From positions 620,001 to 684,000 of the forward strand of contig JAIXMO010000010.1 in the NCBI GenBank assembly GCA_025677825.1: a stretch of DNA of 64,000 nucleotides, read 5' to 3'. Under the pieces are notes generated by a model, which saw nothing but the letters and a program-made list of their open reading frames with translations, had not been told where the DNA came from and did not search any database. This document shows, piece by piece, positions 55,400-64,000 of the stretch; within the stretch, counting starts at the first letter, position 1, and each line of letters starts with the position of its first letter. A program made the translations under genes and the position numbers. The DNA comes from Helicostylum pulchrum. Its lineage: Eukaryota > Mucoromycota > Mucoromycetes > Mucorales > Mucoraceae.

Positions 55400-56782
55400 A
55401 TGACTTCACCTGATTACAATCAATATGCTGATCAATTGCTAAACAGCGTATTCCAAAATGTAAACCAAAGTACGACTCCCGCAGTTACCACGCATGAAGA
55501 TCAATTATATAACCAATTACTCCAAAATTCAAGATATTCAAACAATATGTCTTCTCCTTCACATTTTGGTAATAATAATGATTGGCTTTTACTTCAACAA
55601 CTGCAACAGCAACAACAACAGCGGATGCTATTGGAAAGGCAGTTCATGTCTCCAGTTCATCAAGCTCCAGTTCATCAAGCACCGTTAATATCATCTCCTA
55701 TCACTAAATTTCTCTCTGCAGCCGCAGCCGCTTCTGCCACCGCTACACCTATTCCTACTACTACTGCTGCTAGTTCTGTTATTCCTACCTCTGCCATTAC
55801 TGACGTTAATTCTCCTGTCCCAGCCTCGTCCATCGCCGTAATAGAAGAGTCTACCCCAACTAAGAAAATTGCTCGCGTGCCAGTACCATCGTTACCAAAC
55901 CCAAAGCCAGTTGAAGAACCAGTATCTCATCACATGTTAAATGCAAGTAGCCAACCTCAACTAAAGAAAAAAAAGAGCTTATTACGTTCTTTATCTTCAC
56001 GGACAAGTAAAAACAAAGAGTTTGAAGCAGCAGCCGCTGCCGTTACAGCAGCTATGTTGGCGAAATCAGTACATCAGCAATACAAGAATAAAAAAAAAGA
56101 AAATATAGCAAAAAAACAAGAACGAGTTATGAAAAATAAGGAAAGAGAACCAGCGCCAGTTGCGGTCGAGGAGTATTTCCCGGGGCCTATTATTGAAAAA
56201 AGGCCTAGCTTTTGGAAACCTCGAGAAGAGAAGCCAAAGGGATGGTGGAAAGGACAGCGTAGCCATTCTCAACAAGAAGAATACCAGCAAGAATATCAGC
56301 AAATAGAAGTAGAAGAAGACACCGAAGAATCAGAAGAAGAATCAGAAGAAGAACCTGTCGTGGTAGTGCCACCTAAAAAAAATAAGAAAGTGGTTGTAAA
56401 AAGAGTAGCAGTTCCTCCCAAAAAGATACCATCTATTAAAGCAACTAAACCAAAGCGACCTATGGCATTCAAGACCCCCACCAGAAAAACCAAAAATGAA
56501 AAGAAAAAGTCATCGGATAAAGATAAGGCTGATAATATTACCAATGCGGCTACACAACCTATGTACGTCATGCCTCAGCAAATGTATTCGCCTTACTATC
56601 AGCAGCCTACGATGGTACCACAACCCTATATGCCACAAGGTGGTAATGGTCTTTATTATATGCCGAATATGGCTGTACCACAAAATCGCACTGTAGAAAA
56701 AGAAGAAGTGCCGCAAGTTAGAAGACATAAGTCTGTCTATAACCCAAGAGAAAGCACCAACGATAAATGTACTATCATGTAA
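55400..56782 (+). CDS. Low-complexity orphan protein ending in a CaaX box
   Basis: A 460-aa single-exon protein of low complexity. Order: Asn/Gln-rich N-terminus with a QQLQQQQQQR run; a duplicated PVHQAPVHQAP; poly-Ala and Thr/Ala stretches; an Ala-rich helix (FEAAAAAVTAAMLAK); Lys/Glu-rich coils; an acidic block (EEDTEESEEESEEE); a basic block; and a Tyr/Pro/Met/Gln segment (MPQQMYSPYYQQPTMVPQPY). The last residues are KCTIM, a good farnesylation-type CaaX box. That predicts attachment to a membrane, with the Tyr/Pro/Gln segment near it. The ATG at 55400 starts MTSPDYNQYADQLLNSV. No family recognised. A basic stretch precedes the tail (VRRHKSVYNPRE). Confidence 0.65.
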   Translation: MTSPDYNQYADQLLNSVFQNVNQSTTPAVTTHEDQLYNQLLQNSRYSNNMSSPSHFGNNNDWLLLQQLQQQQQQRMLLERQFMSPVHQAPVHQAPLISSPITKFLSAAAAASATATPIPTTTAASSVIPTSAITDVNSPVPASSIAVIEESTPTKKIARVPVPSLPNPKPVEEPVSHHMLNASSQPQLKKKKSLLRSLSSRTSKNKEFEAAAAAVTAAMLAKSVHQQYKNKKKENIAKKQERVMKNKEREPAPVAVEEYFPGPIIEKRPSFWKPREEKPKGWWKGQRSHSQQEEYQQEYQQIEVEEDTEESEEESEEEPVVVVPPKKNKKVVVKRVAVPPKKIPSIKATKPKRPMAFKTPTRKTKNEKKKSSDKDKADNITNAATQPMYVMPQQMYSPYYQQPTMVPQPYMPQGGNGLYYMPNMAVPQNRTVEKEEVPQVRRHKSVYNPRESTNDKCTIM

Positions 56783-57152
56783 AATAACCTTCTATTTATT
56801 GAAAGTAAAATAAATATATATTTTAATTTGTAAATTTATAAAGCAACTTTTTCTTTTATGTTCGTTAGTATTAAACCAATCGCCATTGTAATTACTTAGC
56901 AAAAAAAAAAATTATATGAAAAAATTTAAACGAAACTAGAGTAGCTACACAACTACAAAGGTATCTATACTAAAAAGAGATCCGTTAAGTTGCATTGAAC
57001 CTTTGTTGGGTACGGAAAACGGTCTTTTAATTACGGGTGGCTTTTTTTTTCTGAACCCAAAAAAAAAAAAAAAAAAAAAGACATGAATAAAAAAATCGAA
57101 AACTCTTCGTATAAACTTTTTTTTAACACTAAAAAATACTTATTTTTAAAAA
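56783..57152. other. Intergenic region upstream of the EBP1-like gene
   Basis: About 370 bp with A/T homopolymers; presumed promoter of the next gene. No frame of note. Confidence 0.5.
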
Positions 57153-58689
57153 ATGGCTGCCACCAATATGGAGATGTCTTTAAGTTACCCCGCCTCCAAG
57201 TTCGAGGCTGATAACTCTTTAACCAACCCTGTCACCTTGGAAAAGTATCAACTCGCTGCTGATATTGTCAACGGTAAGCAATCAGTTACCTTTCTTTTCT
57301 ATGTTTCAGTAGATCAAGTCGATTAAACCTCTTTTTTTTTAATAGGTGTCCTTCCTGTTGTTGTTAGCAAGGTTGCTGCCGGTATTTCCGTTTGCGATCT
57401 TTGTCAATTCGGTGACGATCTTATCAAAGCTCAAGTAAGTTGGACTATTTTCGAGATCTAGAAAAAAAAAAATTAATTTTTTGCCCTTAAAAAAAATAGA
57501 CCAAGAACATGTACAAGTCTACCGAAAGAGGTATTGCCGTACCTACTTGTGTTTCTGTCAACAACTATATTCAATATTTCTCCCCTCTTGCCGAAAACGA
57601 TCAAATTTTGAAGGCTGGTGATGTTGTTAAGATGTAAGTTTCTATTTTTACTTTGAAAAAGTTCTATGCGCTGACAGATATAAATGATATAGTGAGTTAG
57701 GTGTTCATATTGATGGTTATATTGCTACTGCTGCACACACCACCATTGTTGCTAGCAACACTCAAGAACCCATCACTGGTAGAGCCGCTGATGTTGTCGC
57801 TGCTACTCACTTTGCATATGAAGCTGCTATGCGTATGCTCCGTCCCGGTGTCAAGGTAAAATATAAATTGTGATGGAAACAGGAGATATTTGAAAGTGAT
57901 TTACTTATATTAAATTTTAGGCTTCTGAAATTACTCGTCTTATCACTGAGATTGCTGCTTATTTCCGTTGTCAACCCGTTGAAGGTACATTCACTTCTCC
58001 CATGAAGCGTTTCGTTTTACGTGCAGGAAAGGATATCGAGAACCGTTTCCTCGATGAATTAATTGTTCAAGATTTGGATAAGTTCGATTTCGAAGTTGAA
58101 GCTGGTCAAGTTTACCAATTAAACATTGTCTTGTCCACCGGTTCCGGTGAAGTTAAGAACACTGAATATAAGCCTTTCGTTTATCAAAGAGATGTAAACA
58201 AGTCATACCAACTCAAGATGAAGTCTGCTCGTCAAGCTTATGCTGAAGTTAACGCTAACCATACAGTTTTCCCTTTCGCTACTCGTTCTTTATCTGGTAA
58301 CATGGCCCGTCTTGGTCTTACCTCTTTATTGGCACACGAACTTATTACCGCTTACCCCGTTATGCGTACCAAGCTTCCTTCTGATATTGCTGCTCAATTC
58401 AAGGGTACCGTTTTAGTCACTGCTGAAGGTCCTGTTCGTAACACCCGTAACTTACAACTTCCTTATGTTCACTCTCAATACTGCATACCCGAATTCACTA
58501 CCGCTGCCAACGTTTTGAAGACAGCTGCACCCAAGGAAATCAGACAAGCTAAGCCTTTACCCGCTACTGAAGTTGTCTTTGGTGACCGTCGTGTTGAGGT
58601 ACGTTATTAGATTTTTTTATTTTTTTATTTGACTTACTAACTCATTTTTTTTTTAACAGAAGGAAGATGTTGAGATGGATATGGAGTAA
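57153..58689 (+). CDS. EBP1/PA2G4-like protein (inactive methionine-aminopeptidase fold)
   Basis: Homologue of proliferation-associated 2G4/EBP1 and fission-yeast curved-DNA-binding protein, which associate with ribosomes and RNA. Exons: 57153-57273, 57346-57434, 57500-57633, 57693-57855, 57921-58598, 58660-58689; 404 aa. Family blocks: SVNNYIQYFSPLAENDQIL, GDVVKIELGVHIDGYIATAA, GRAADVVAATHFAYEAAMRM, RDVNKSYQLKMKSARQAYAE, FPFATRSL. The pita-bread fold is kept, but several metal-binding residues of true methionine aminopeptidases are replaced as in EBP1. It lacks the long Lys-rich tail of animal EBP1 and instead ends KEDVEMDME. The final 30-nt exon encodes only that tail. Confidence 0.9.
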
Positions 58690-59144
58690 ATTATTAATGG
58701 AAAATATACTTAGAAATACATACAAAAAAGAAAAAAAAGACAGGAAATAATATAGAACCCCCACCATAAAAAAAAGAAAAAAAAATTGTTATTGCATCCT
58801 TTTTCCCTTCCCCTCCCTCCGATACTGTCATGTAAATAACAAAATAATGGATACAAGATGTTTTAATAAATTTGAAGATAACTTTCTCCAAAAAATAACT
58901 TTCTTTTTCATGCCCTGAATTATATTTTTATATTGTAGTCGCGCTTTTTCCCCCCTTCTTTTAGATGTGTGTGTGTAGTGTGTATGATGAGAAGTAGTAT
59001 GTTTGGAGTACAAAAGAAAAATAATCAGCCAATGAATTTTCACTTATATAAATATTTATAAATAATAGACCTGGTTTATTTTTATTTCTTCCCCTCCTTT
59101 TTTTTCTTTTTTTTTACGTGTTTATAACAAAAAAGTAATCTTTG
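58690..59144. other. Intergenic region, EBP1-like / F-box-like genes
   Basis: About 455 bp, T-rich, no credible frame; 3' UTR and promoter region. Confidence 0.5.
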
Positions 59145-60923
59145 ATGGATAGGCTACCTGTGGAGCAATTCGTTTCTATTGTTTTACTTTTAACTAAATC
59201 GGAAAGGGCACGTCAAACGTTGGTTTGTAAGAAATGGTACTCTATTATCCGAGACCACTGTTTATACAACGAGCTCAAAATAAACAGTATAGATCGATTC
59301 AACAGAGCAATCGAAACTATTGACAACAACCCGCATCTAGGACAACAGGTAAAAACGCTAGCTGTGGATAATTGTCGATTAGATGCGTATTATATACTGC
59401 TTTTGCCTCGATACTTCCCAAACCTGCAAGAGCTTGAATGGTCGGAGGAAGACAAATCATGGGAAGAGAGACAGCTGAAACGTAGAGCTATTACCAGCCT
59501 TCCATCCACACAATTCTATCAACGTGAACTTCAAAAATGGAAGAAGATTCAGTTTATTCGGGTGACCTTGGAAAGACTGCCATTTGTGACTCTGATTCTT
59601 AAATCGTCTATACTCACCAGCTTGACCAAACTCTCAGTTTCATTTCAACGCTTACACTTGGATCAACACTACGGAGTAGCAACAATGCAAAGAGTGATCC
59701 CCATAGTAAAAGAATTAATAAAGCATTTGCAGTACGTACCGGCACTGAAATATCTTCATTTTGAAAAACCGGTGCTGGGATTAAACGATATGGAAAACAT
59801 TCACATCAACCTGCCAAATTTACGGGAACTACAATTGAACTTTGTCTGCATGTCGTTCGATTGCAATGCTCGGACTTTCCCCTTTAAAAACATTACGTGT
59901 GGAGATCCGGCTACAGGTGTAGAAAAGATCGATTTTACATTTTACGTCAACTCATTTTCAACATTACACACGCTTCAACGGTCTAAAAAAACTTTGACAA
60001 ATTGGTTAACTTACATTAGTTCCAAGTATACGAAACTACAAGATATGGTTTTGGAGCTGTCAAACTATGATGGTGTACCTGTGATAAACGATTTTAAAAA
60101 ACCTATCATTCAAATCATTCGCAATACTTCGGCATTAAGCTACTATAGTGGGCAGCTTTACCCAATTACACCAGAGATTATGGAAGCTATTGACAGCAGT
60201 CAAGGTAAAGTGAAAGAAATGTATATGTTTGCAGATAAAAATGAAGAAATGGAAACACAAGTAGACTATATCAGTAATTCGACACAAGCAAAGACATTGA
60301 GCGTATTAACGTTGTACGCTTGGGATTTAGATATAAACGAATCTACCACTTCTCCACTTTCCGTCGTCTTGACAAAACTTTCTCTTGAATTTTTAAACTT
60401 GGGACATCTTCATCTTGATTTCATCGTGCATTATAACAACATTGTAGAAATTTTAAAAATCTTACCCTCGTTAGAAACACTGACACTGCATGCGATTAAA
60501 ATTGGCAAAGAGGACACTATCGGGTTAAACGTAATCAGCAAGTGTAATATTAAATGCTTGGATATCGAAATAAACTGTGATGCAAGTGTCGAAATGGATC
60601 GCGTTAATCATGTTTTAATGTTTTTACTGCAATCATGTCCAACGCTGGAGGAGTTTAGGGTTACGGGTGACTTTTCTCTTCGTACGTGTGGTATTGCAAG
60701 ACTCCATTTCGCTCATCACGTTCAATTGAGAGAAGTTCATGTTTCAATCAAAGGTGTTCAATATTATACTTTCTCTTGGGAAGAAGGAAAGCAAGGTACT
60801 ACTTGGGCGGATTACGATCGTTGTTTGGAGTCTACTACTAATACAGAAAATAGCTTTCATATTGATATAGCCTGGAAAAATAAAAGAGCCAAGTTTGACT
60901 TGAGGAAGGCTCCGGTAGCTTAA
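59145..60923 (+). CDS. F-box-like protein with degenerate leucine-rich repeats
   Basis: A 592-aa intronless protein. The N-terminus (MDRLPVEQFVSIVLLLTKSE, then RARQTLVCKKWYSIIRDHCL) matches an F-box helix pattern: LPxE start and CKKWY. It would therefore bind Skp1 in an SCF ubiquitin ligase. The rest is irregular leucine-rich repeats of the RNI type (FPNLQELEWSEED, LPNLRELQLNFVCMSF, LPSLETLTLHAIKIGKED, CPTLEEFRVTG). Proteins of this F-box/LRR build are abundant and fast-evolving in Mucoromycota. The ATG at 59145 is one codon inside the open frame. Target unknown. Confidence 0.78.
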   Translation: MDRLPVEQFVSIVLLLTKSERARQTLVCKKWYSIIRDHCLYNELKINSIDRFNRAIETIDNNPHLGQQVKTLAVDNCRLDAYYILLLPRYFPNLQELEWSEEDKSWEERQLKRRAITSLPSTQFYQRELQKWKKIQFIRVTLERLPFVTLILKSSILTSLTKLSVSFQRLHLDQHYGVATMQRVIPIVKELIKHLQYVPALKYLHFEKPVLGLNDMENIHINLPNLRELQLNFVCMSFDCNARTFPFKNITCGDPATGVEKIDFTFYVNSFSTLHTLQRSKKTLTNWLTYISSKYTKLQDMVLELSNYDGVPVINDFKKPIIQIIRNTSALSYYSGQLYPITPEIMEAIDSSQGKVKEMYMFADKNEEMETQVDYISNSTQAKTLSVLTLYAWDLDINESTTSPLSVVLTKLSLEFLNLGHLHLDFIVHYNNIVEILKILPSLETLTLHAIKIGKEDTIGLNVISKCNIKCLDIEINCDASVEMDRVNHVLMFLLQSCPTLEEFRVTGDFSLRTCGIARLHFAHHVQLREVHVSIKGVQYYTFSWEEGKQGTTWADYDRCLESTTNTENSFHIDIAWKNKRAKFDLRKAPVA

Positions 60924-61166
60924 GTAAAAAAAATGTATAAATTAAGCATTTTTTCTCAATAAATAAAAATAGTTGCACAAGCTCATTTTAGCAAATGTGT
61001 TTTTTTTTCTGTAAAAGCTGAATTATACCATATAAGTACATATCTGCAAGATCACAATTAAACTCATGAATGATATTTAAAAAAGAAAACCAAAGTAAAC
61101 AAAGCAAAACACTTGCTTTATCACAAAATGTTTTAAAAGCGAAATAAAGTAAAAAAAAAAAAGAAG

Positions 61167-64000
61167 CTAATTTATTACTTCTGAGATTTCTGAATTATAA
61201 TGAACGAGTCCATTTATCATGACAGCATCTACACCTTGTTTCTTTTGCATTTCTATACATTCGGGATTTTGATTTACATCGCCAAATGTCACCAGTACAA
61301 GTCCACTTTCTTTGATATTGGAGATGAGAGAAGGAATGCGCACCAGCGTTGCTGCATCAGATATAATGCCCAACAAATTATTTCTTTTGGAGAATTTAAC
61401 AGCTTCTTTTAACGAAGTTCGAAGAGCATTAGAATAGGGCCTCATTGATACATTAATCTCTGCATTTCCGATTGATTTATATTTTGGTTCGCCTTTATCG
61501 ATCATACAACAAGTGCTAAAAAATACAGGGTCTAATAATAATAAAAAATTAGAATTCAATCAACATATAATATTACAGTTTGACTTACAGTTTGGTTGTT
61601 TCCAATTAACGATGGTACAAATTGTAGGATTGAACGATGTAAAAACAATACGAGTATTTGGTACATCGGAAGGTAAAGAGCGAACATGATCGTATATGCA
61701 TAGTAAGATTGTATCGACGTATTCATTTTTATCGAGGATATTTGGAAAAGGGTGTACATCTAATTCGTCAATGTTTGGATACTTTATCTCTAGCAAGACA
61801 CCCATAGATGCTGGTAAACTTTGAAGTATCTGAGATAATGTGAGGACAGGATCATCTTGCTTTAGCTGGTTCACCAAGTCTACGTTTCCAGTAAAATCAA
61901 AAGACCCTGTTTGAGCAGCTATTTTCTTTGCCAATTGACAAAGCTGGTTAAAACTCAAGTCAGAAACAGCCAAGTCTAACCCGTTGAAAGGCACCATCCA
62001 GTTTGCAAAAACAACAGGTACTCTATCTCTTGTTAACTGCACTACGATATGAGAATAATCACCGTTTAAGGAAGACGCTGTGATAAAAGAAGAAACAACT
62101 GTAGCTGGTAAGTGATTTTCTGCTACACCAGTTAACAGAGTGGAACCAGTTACTTTTGACTTCCAATAGGTTTCGATACGACCTCCAATCTTCAGCTGAA
62201 CTCCTAAAAATGGACGCACCAAAAAGTAATCAAAATCTAATTCTCCAACCGTGGTAAGATGGTTGTCCATAAGTGGTATAATGCGATGTCCTTCTGTAGC
62301 TTTTTTAAGAAGCGAGATAGGTATCACAGCGCGACCTAAGATATGAGTACCGAACGTAGGTAAAACATCAAACTCTAACAAAAACCCGTCTAAAGAGTCA
62401 AGTTGGAAATGAAATATCTCTCGTTGACGAGACATTGGCAAAATAATGCCGTGAGGAATGACACCTGTATCTGGTTTCACAGAAATAACAAGTTTCAATG
62501 AAGAGATGGGTGTGTTATCGTAAAGTCGAATAGGTGTTTGTTTAAGAATAACATGGATTTGATATTTTCTGTCGAGGTAATTATGTCCATAGATACGAAA
62601 AGGAATAATTGGCGGTGGTAATTCTAATGAAGGTATATGGTCTAATTCATTCTCATCTATCAACATGTCGTCATTATTTTCTTGGTCTGTGGGTTGTGCA
62701 GCAACATCCATATCAACTCGACATCCAGCATCGATCATTAATTGTGTGCATGTTGTATGCCCTTCCCAAGCCGCATAGTGGAGCGCTGTCTTTCCGTTTT
62801 CGTCTTTTAAATTTAACTGACATCCTTCTTCGATAAGGATACGGACGCATTCAGTATGGCCATAGTTGGCAGCCCAAAATAAAGGTGTCCAGTTGTAGTA
62901 AACGTCTGGTTTATCCAAGTACTCGGGGTCTTTGGCCAAGATACGGCATAGTTCAGCATGACCTTGTTGAGCCACAAGATGAAGAGGATATAACAATTCT
63001 GTGTTTGCTAAATTCTTGGCGCCTCGTCGATACAGCATTAACGCCATATCCGTGTGTCCGTAATAACAAGCGACAGAAAGAGGAATAGGGTCTGTTTCAT
63101 CCTTGGGCTCAATGTTAGCGCCGGCATTCAACAAAATTTCGACAGACTTGGTGTATCCATTTGAAATGGCACAAAGTAAAGGACTGAAGCCGTCTAAATC
63201 TCTAGCTTCAATATCCGCTTTGTGATCTAATAGAAAAGAGATACAATCATCGTATCCCTTCATAGTAGCATAGTGTAACGGTGTTCTTCCGTAAATGTCT
63301 CTTCGATTCACGTGCTGCGAGGCTACTACTAGTTTTAATATATCGAATCTTCCGTTCATAGCCGCTATATGTAAACAGGATCTTTCATTGATATCATCAA
63401 TGTAATCAAAGTGAACCATGCCGGTATCAATCAATAGTTGTACAATTTCAATACAAGCGGTTGAACAAGCTTGAAAAAAGGCTCTTGAAATACGATTTTC
63501 ATCAACGGTAGCGGATACACGGCTTAATTCGTGTTTTACAAGTTGGGTCATGTTGGAAGCAACAGCCTTTAAGAGACTTAACTCGGCATCGTCTGTCTGC
63601 TGGCTGTGTTTAGGCGAATTGATCACGCAAGGTGTTTTGTTGGCGGTTTTGATCATGTCTAATAATTCGATTCGACTGGTAGAAGAAGCAGCGCCTAGTT
63701 CAGAAAGCACTTGAGGTTTAAAACATGGTTGGATGTCTACTTGTCGCGATAAGTAAAGTTCCTTGGTTTGTGATTTAGATCGTTTATCCCATTTTTTTAA
63801 TATTTTCTGGAACCCTTCATTATTTAACTGAACATATTTCTGGATTTTTATAGATTTTAGTATTTACCCGACTACCACAAAGTTTTTTTTTTTTTTTACC
63901 TGAAGTTTATTTAGATCTCGTTCGTATTGTGTAAAGGCTTCGTTCAAGGCGTCCAGTTGAGCCGATGAGTGCTTTAAGCGATTAGGATCCAGTTGAAGTA
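61167..64000 (-). CDS. PHO81: Pho81/NUC-2-type SPX-ankyrin-GDPD protein (5' end beyond window)
   Basis: Phosphate-sensing regulator of the PHO pathway (Pho81 in yeast, NUC-2 in Neurospora), which inhibits a cyclin-CDK when phosphate is low. Visible exons: 64000-63900 (partial), 63839-61589, 61531-61167. The SPX C-terminus is present (YVQLNNEGFQKILKKWDKRS, then TKELYLSRQVDIQPCF). About seven ankyrin repeats follow (GRTPLHYATMKGYDDCISFL, GKTALHYAAWEGHTTCTQLM). The C-terminal glycerophosphodiester-phosphodiesterase domain is degenerate: HIVVQLTRDRVPVVFANW replaces the metal-binding and catalytic E/D/H pattern, so it should be inactive, as in Pho81. That and the KKWDKRSKSQTKELYLSR block favour Pho81 over the active Gde1 paralogue. 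The N-terminal SPX start lies past the window edge. Confidence 0.87.

Overview
The window looks like nuclear DNA of an early-diverging filamentous fungus, most likely Mucoromycota (Mucorales-like). The DNA is AT-rich with many A/T homopolymers. Genes carry short introns (about 50-110 bp, GTAAGT-type donors, T-rich acceptors). The content is fungal: a Gti1/Pac2 (WOPR) regulator, a VRG4 GDP-mannose transporter, a Pho81-type protein and a Mge1-type GrpE, together with genes lost in budding yeast (PARN, SMYD-type SET-MYND). The assignment rests on gene content and style only. I saw no rRNA, tRNA, CRISPR array, intact transposon or viral gene.

Layout. 0-6 kb: ketopantoate reductase, COG8 with a very long acidic tail, a ZIP9-type metal transporter, and a spliced bacterial-type CMP kinase. 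6.3-9.4 kb: a same-strand cluster of three tiny SMP/LEA-like genes around a secreted His/Asp-rich peptide gene; several have stress-type promoter elements. 10.5-13 kb: eight-exon PARN. 13-18.7 kb: a WOPR regulator inside large gene-free flanks. 19-25 kb: two Sac-domain phosphoinositide phosphatases, FIG4 and SAC1, head to tail, preceded by 14-3-3. 27-34 kb: RPS16, an LRR protein, an OPT transporter and a SET-MYND protein. 35.8-43.2 kb: a RanBPM/Gid1 protein, RPL23 with a long first intron, a METTL25-family methyltransferase, mitochondrial GrpE and an orphan. 46-53.6 kb: a DH-domain RhoGEF, eIF4A-III, the PLP-synthase glutaminase and VRG4. 54.5-64 kb: a coiled-coil orphan, an orphan with a CaaX end, an EBP1/PA2G4 homologue, an F-box-like LRR protein, and a Pho81/NUC-2-type SPX-ankyrin protein cut by the window edge.

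Most genes are housekeeping. Themes that recur are phosphoinositide/Golgi trafficking (SAC1, FIG4, COG8, VRG4) and mRNA decay/quality control (PARN, eIF4A-III). I found no clearly new multi-gene system. The best leads are the small stress-like cluster at 6.3-9.4 kb, the bacterial-type CMP kinase, the FIG4-SAC1 tandem, the CaaX orphan, and structured introns in RPL23 and 14-3-3. Exon boundaries were read by eye from GT/AG sites, frame continuity and family conservation. Where a total length is given, the exon lengths sum to a multiple of three.
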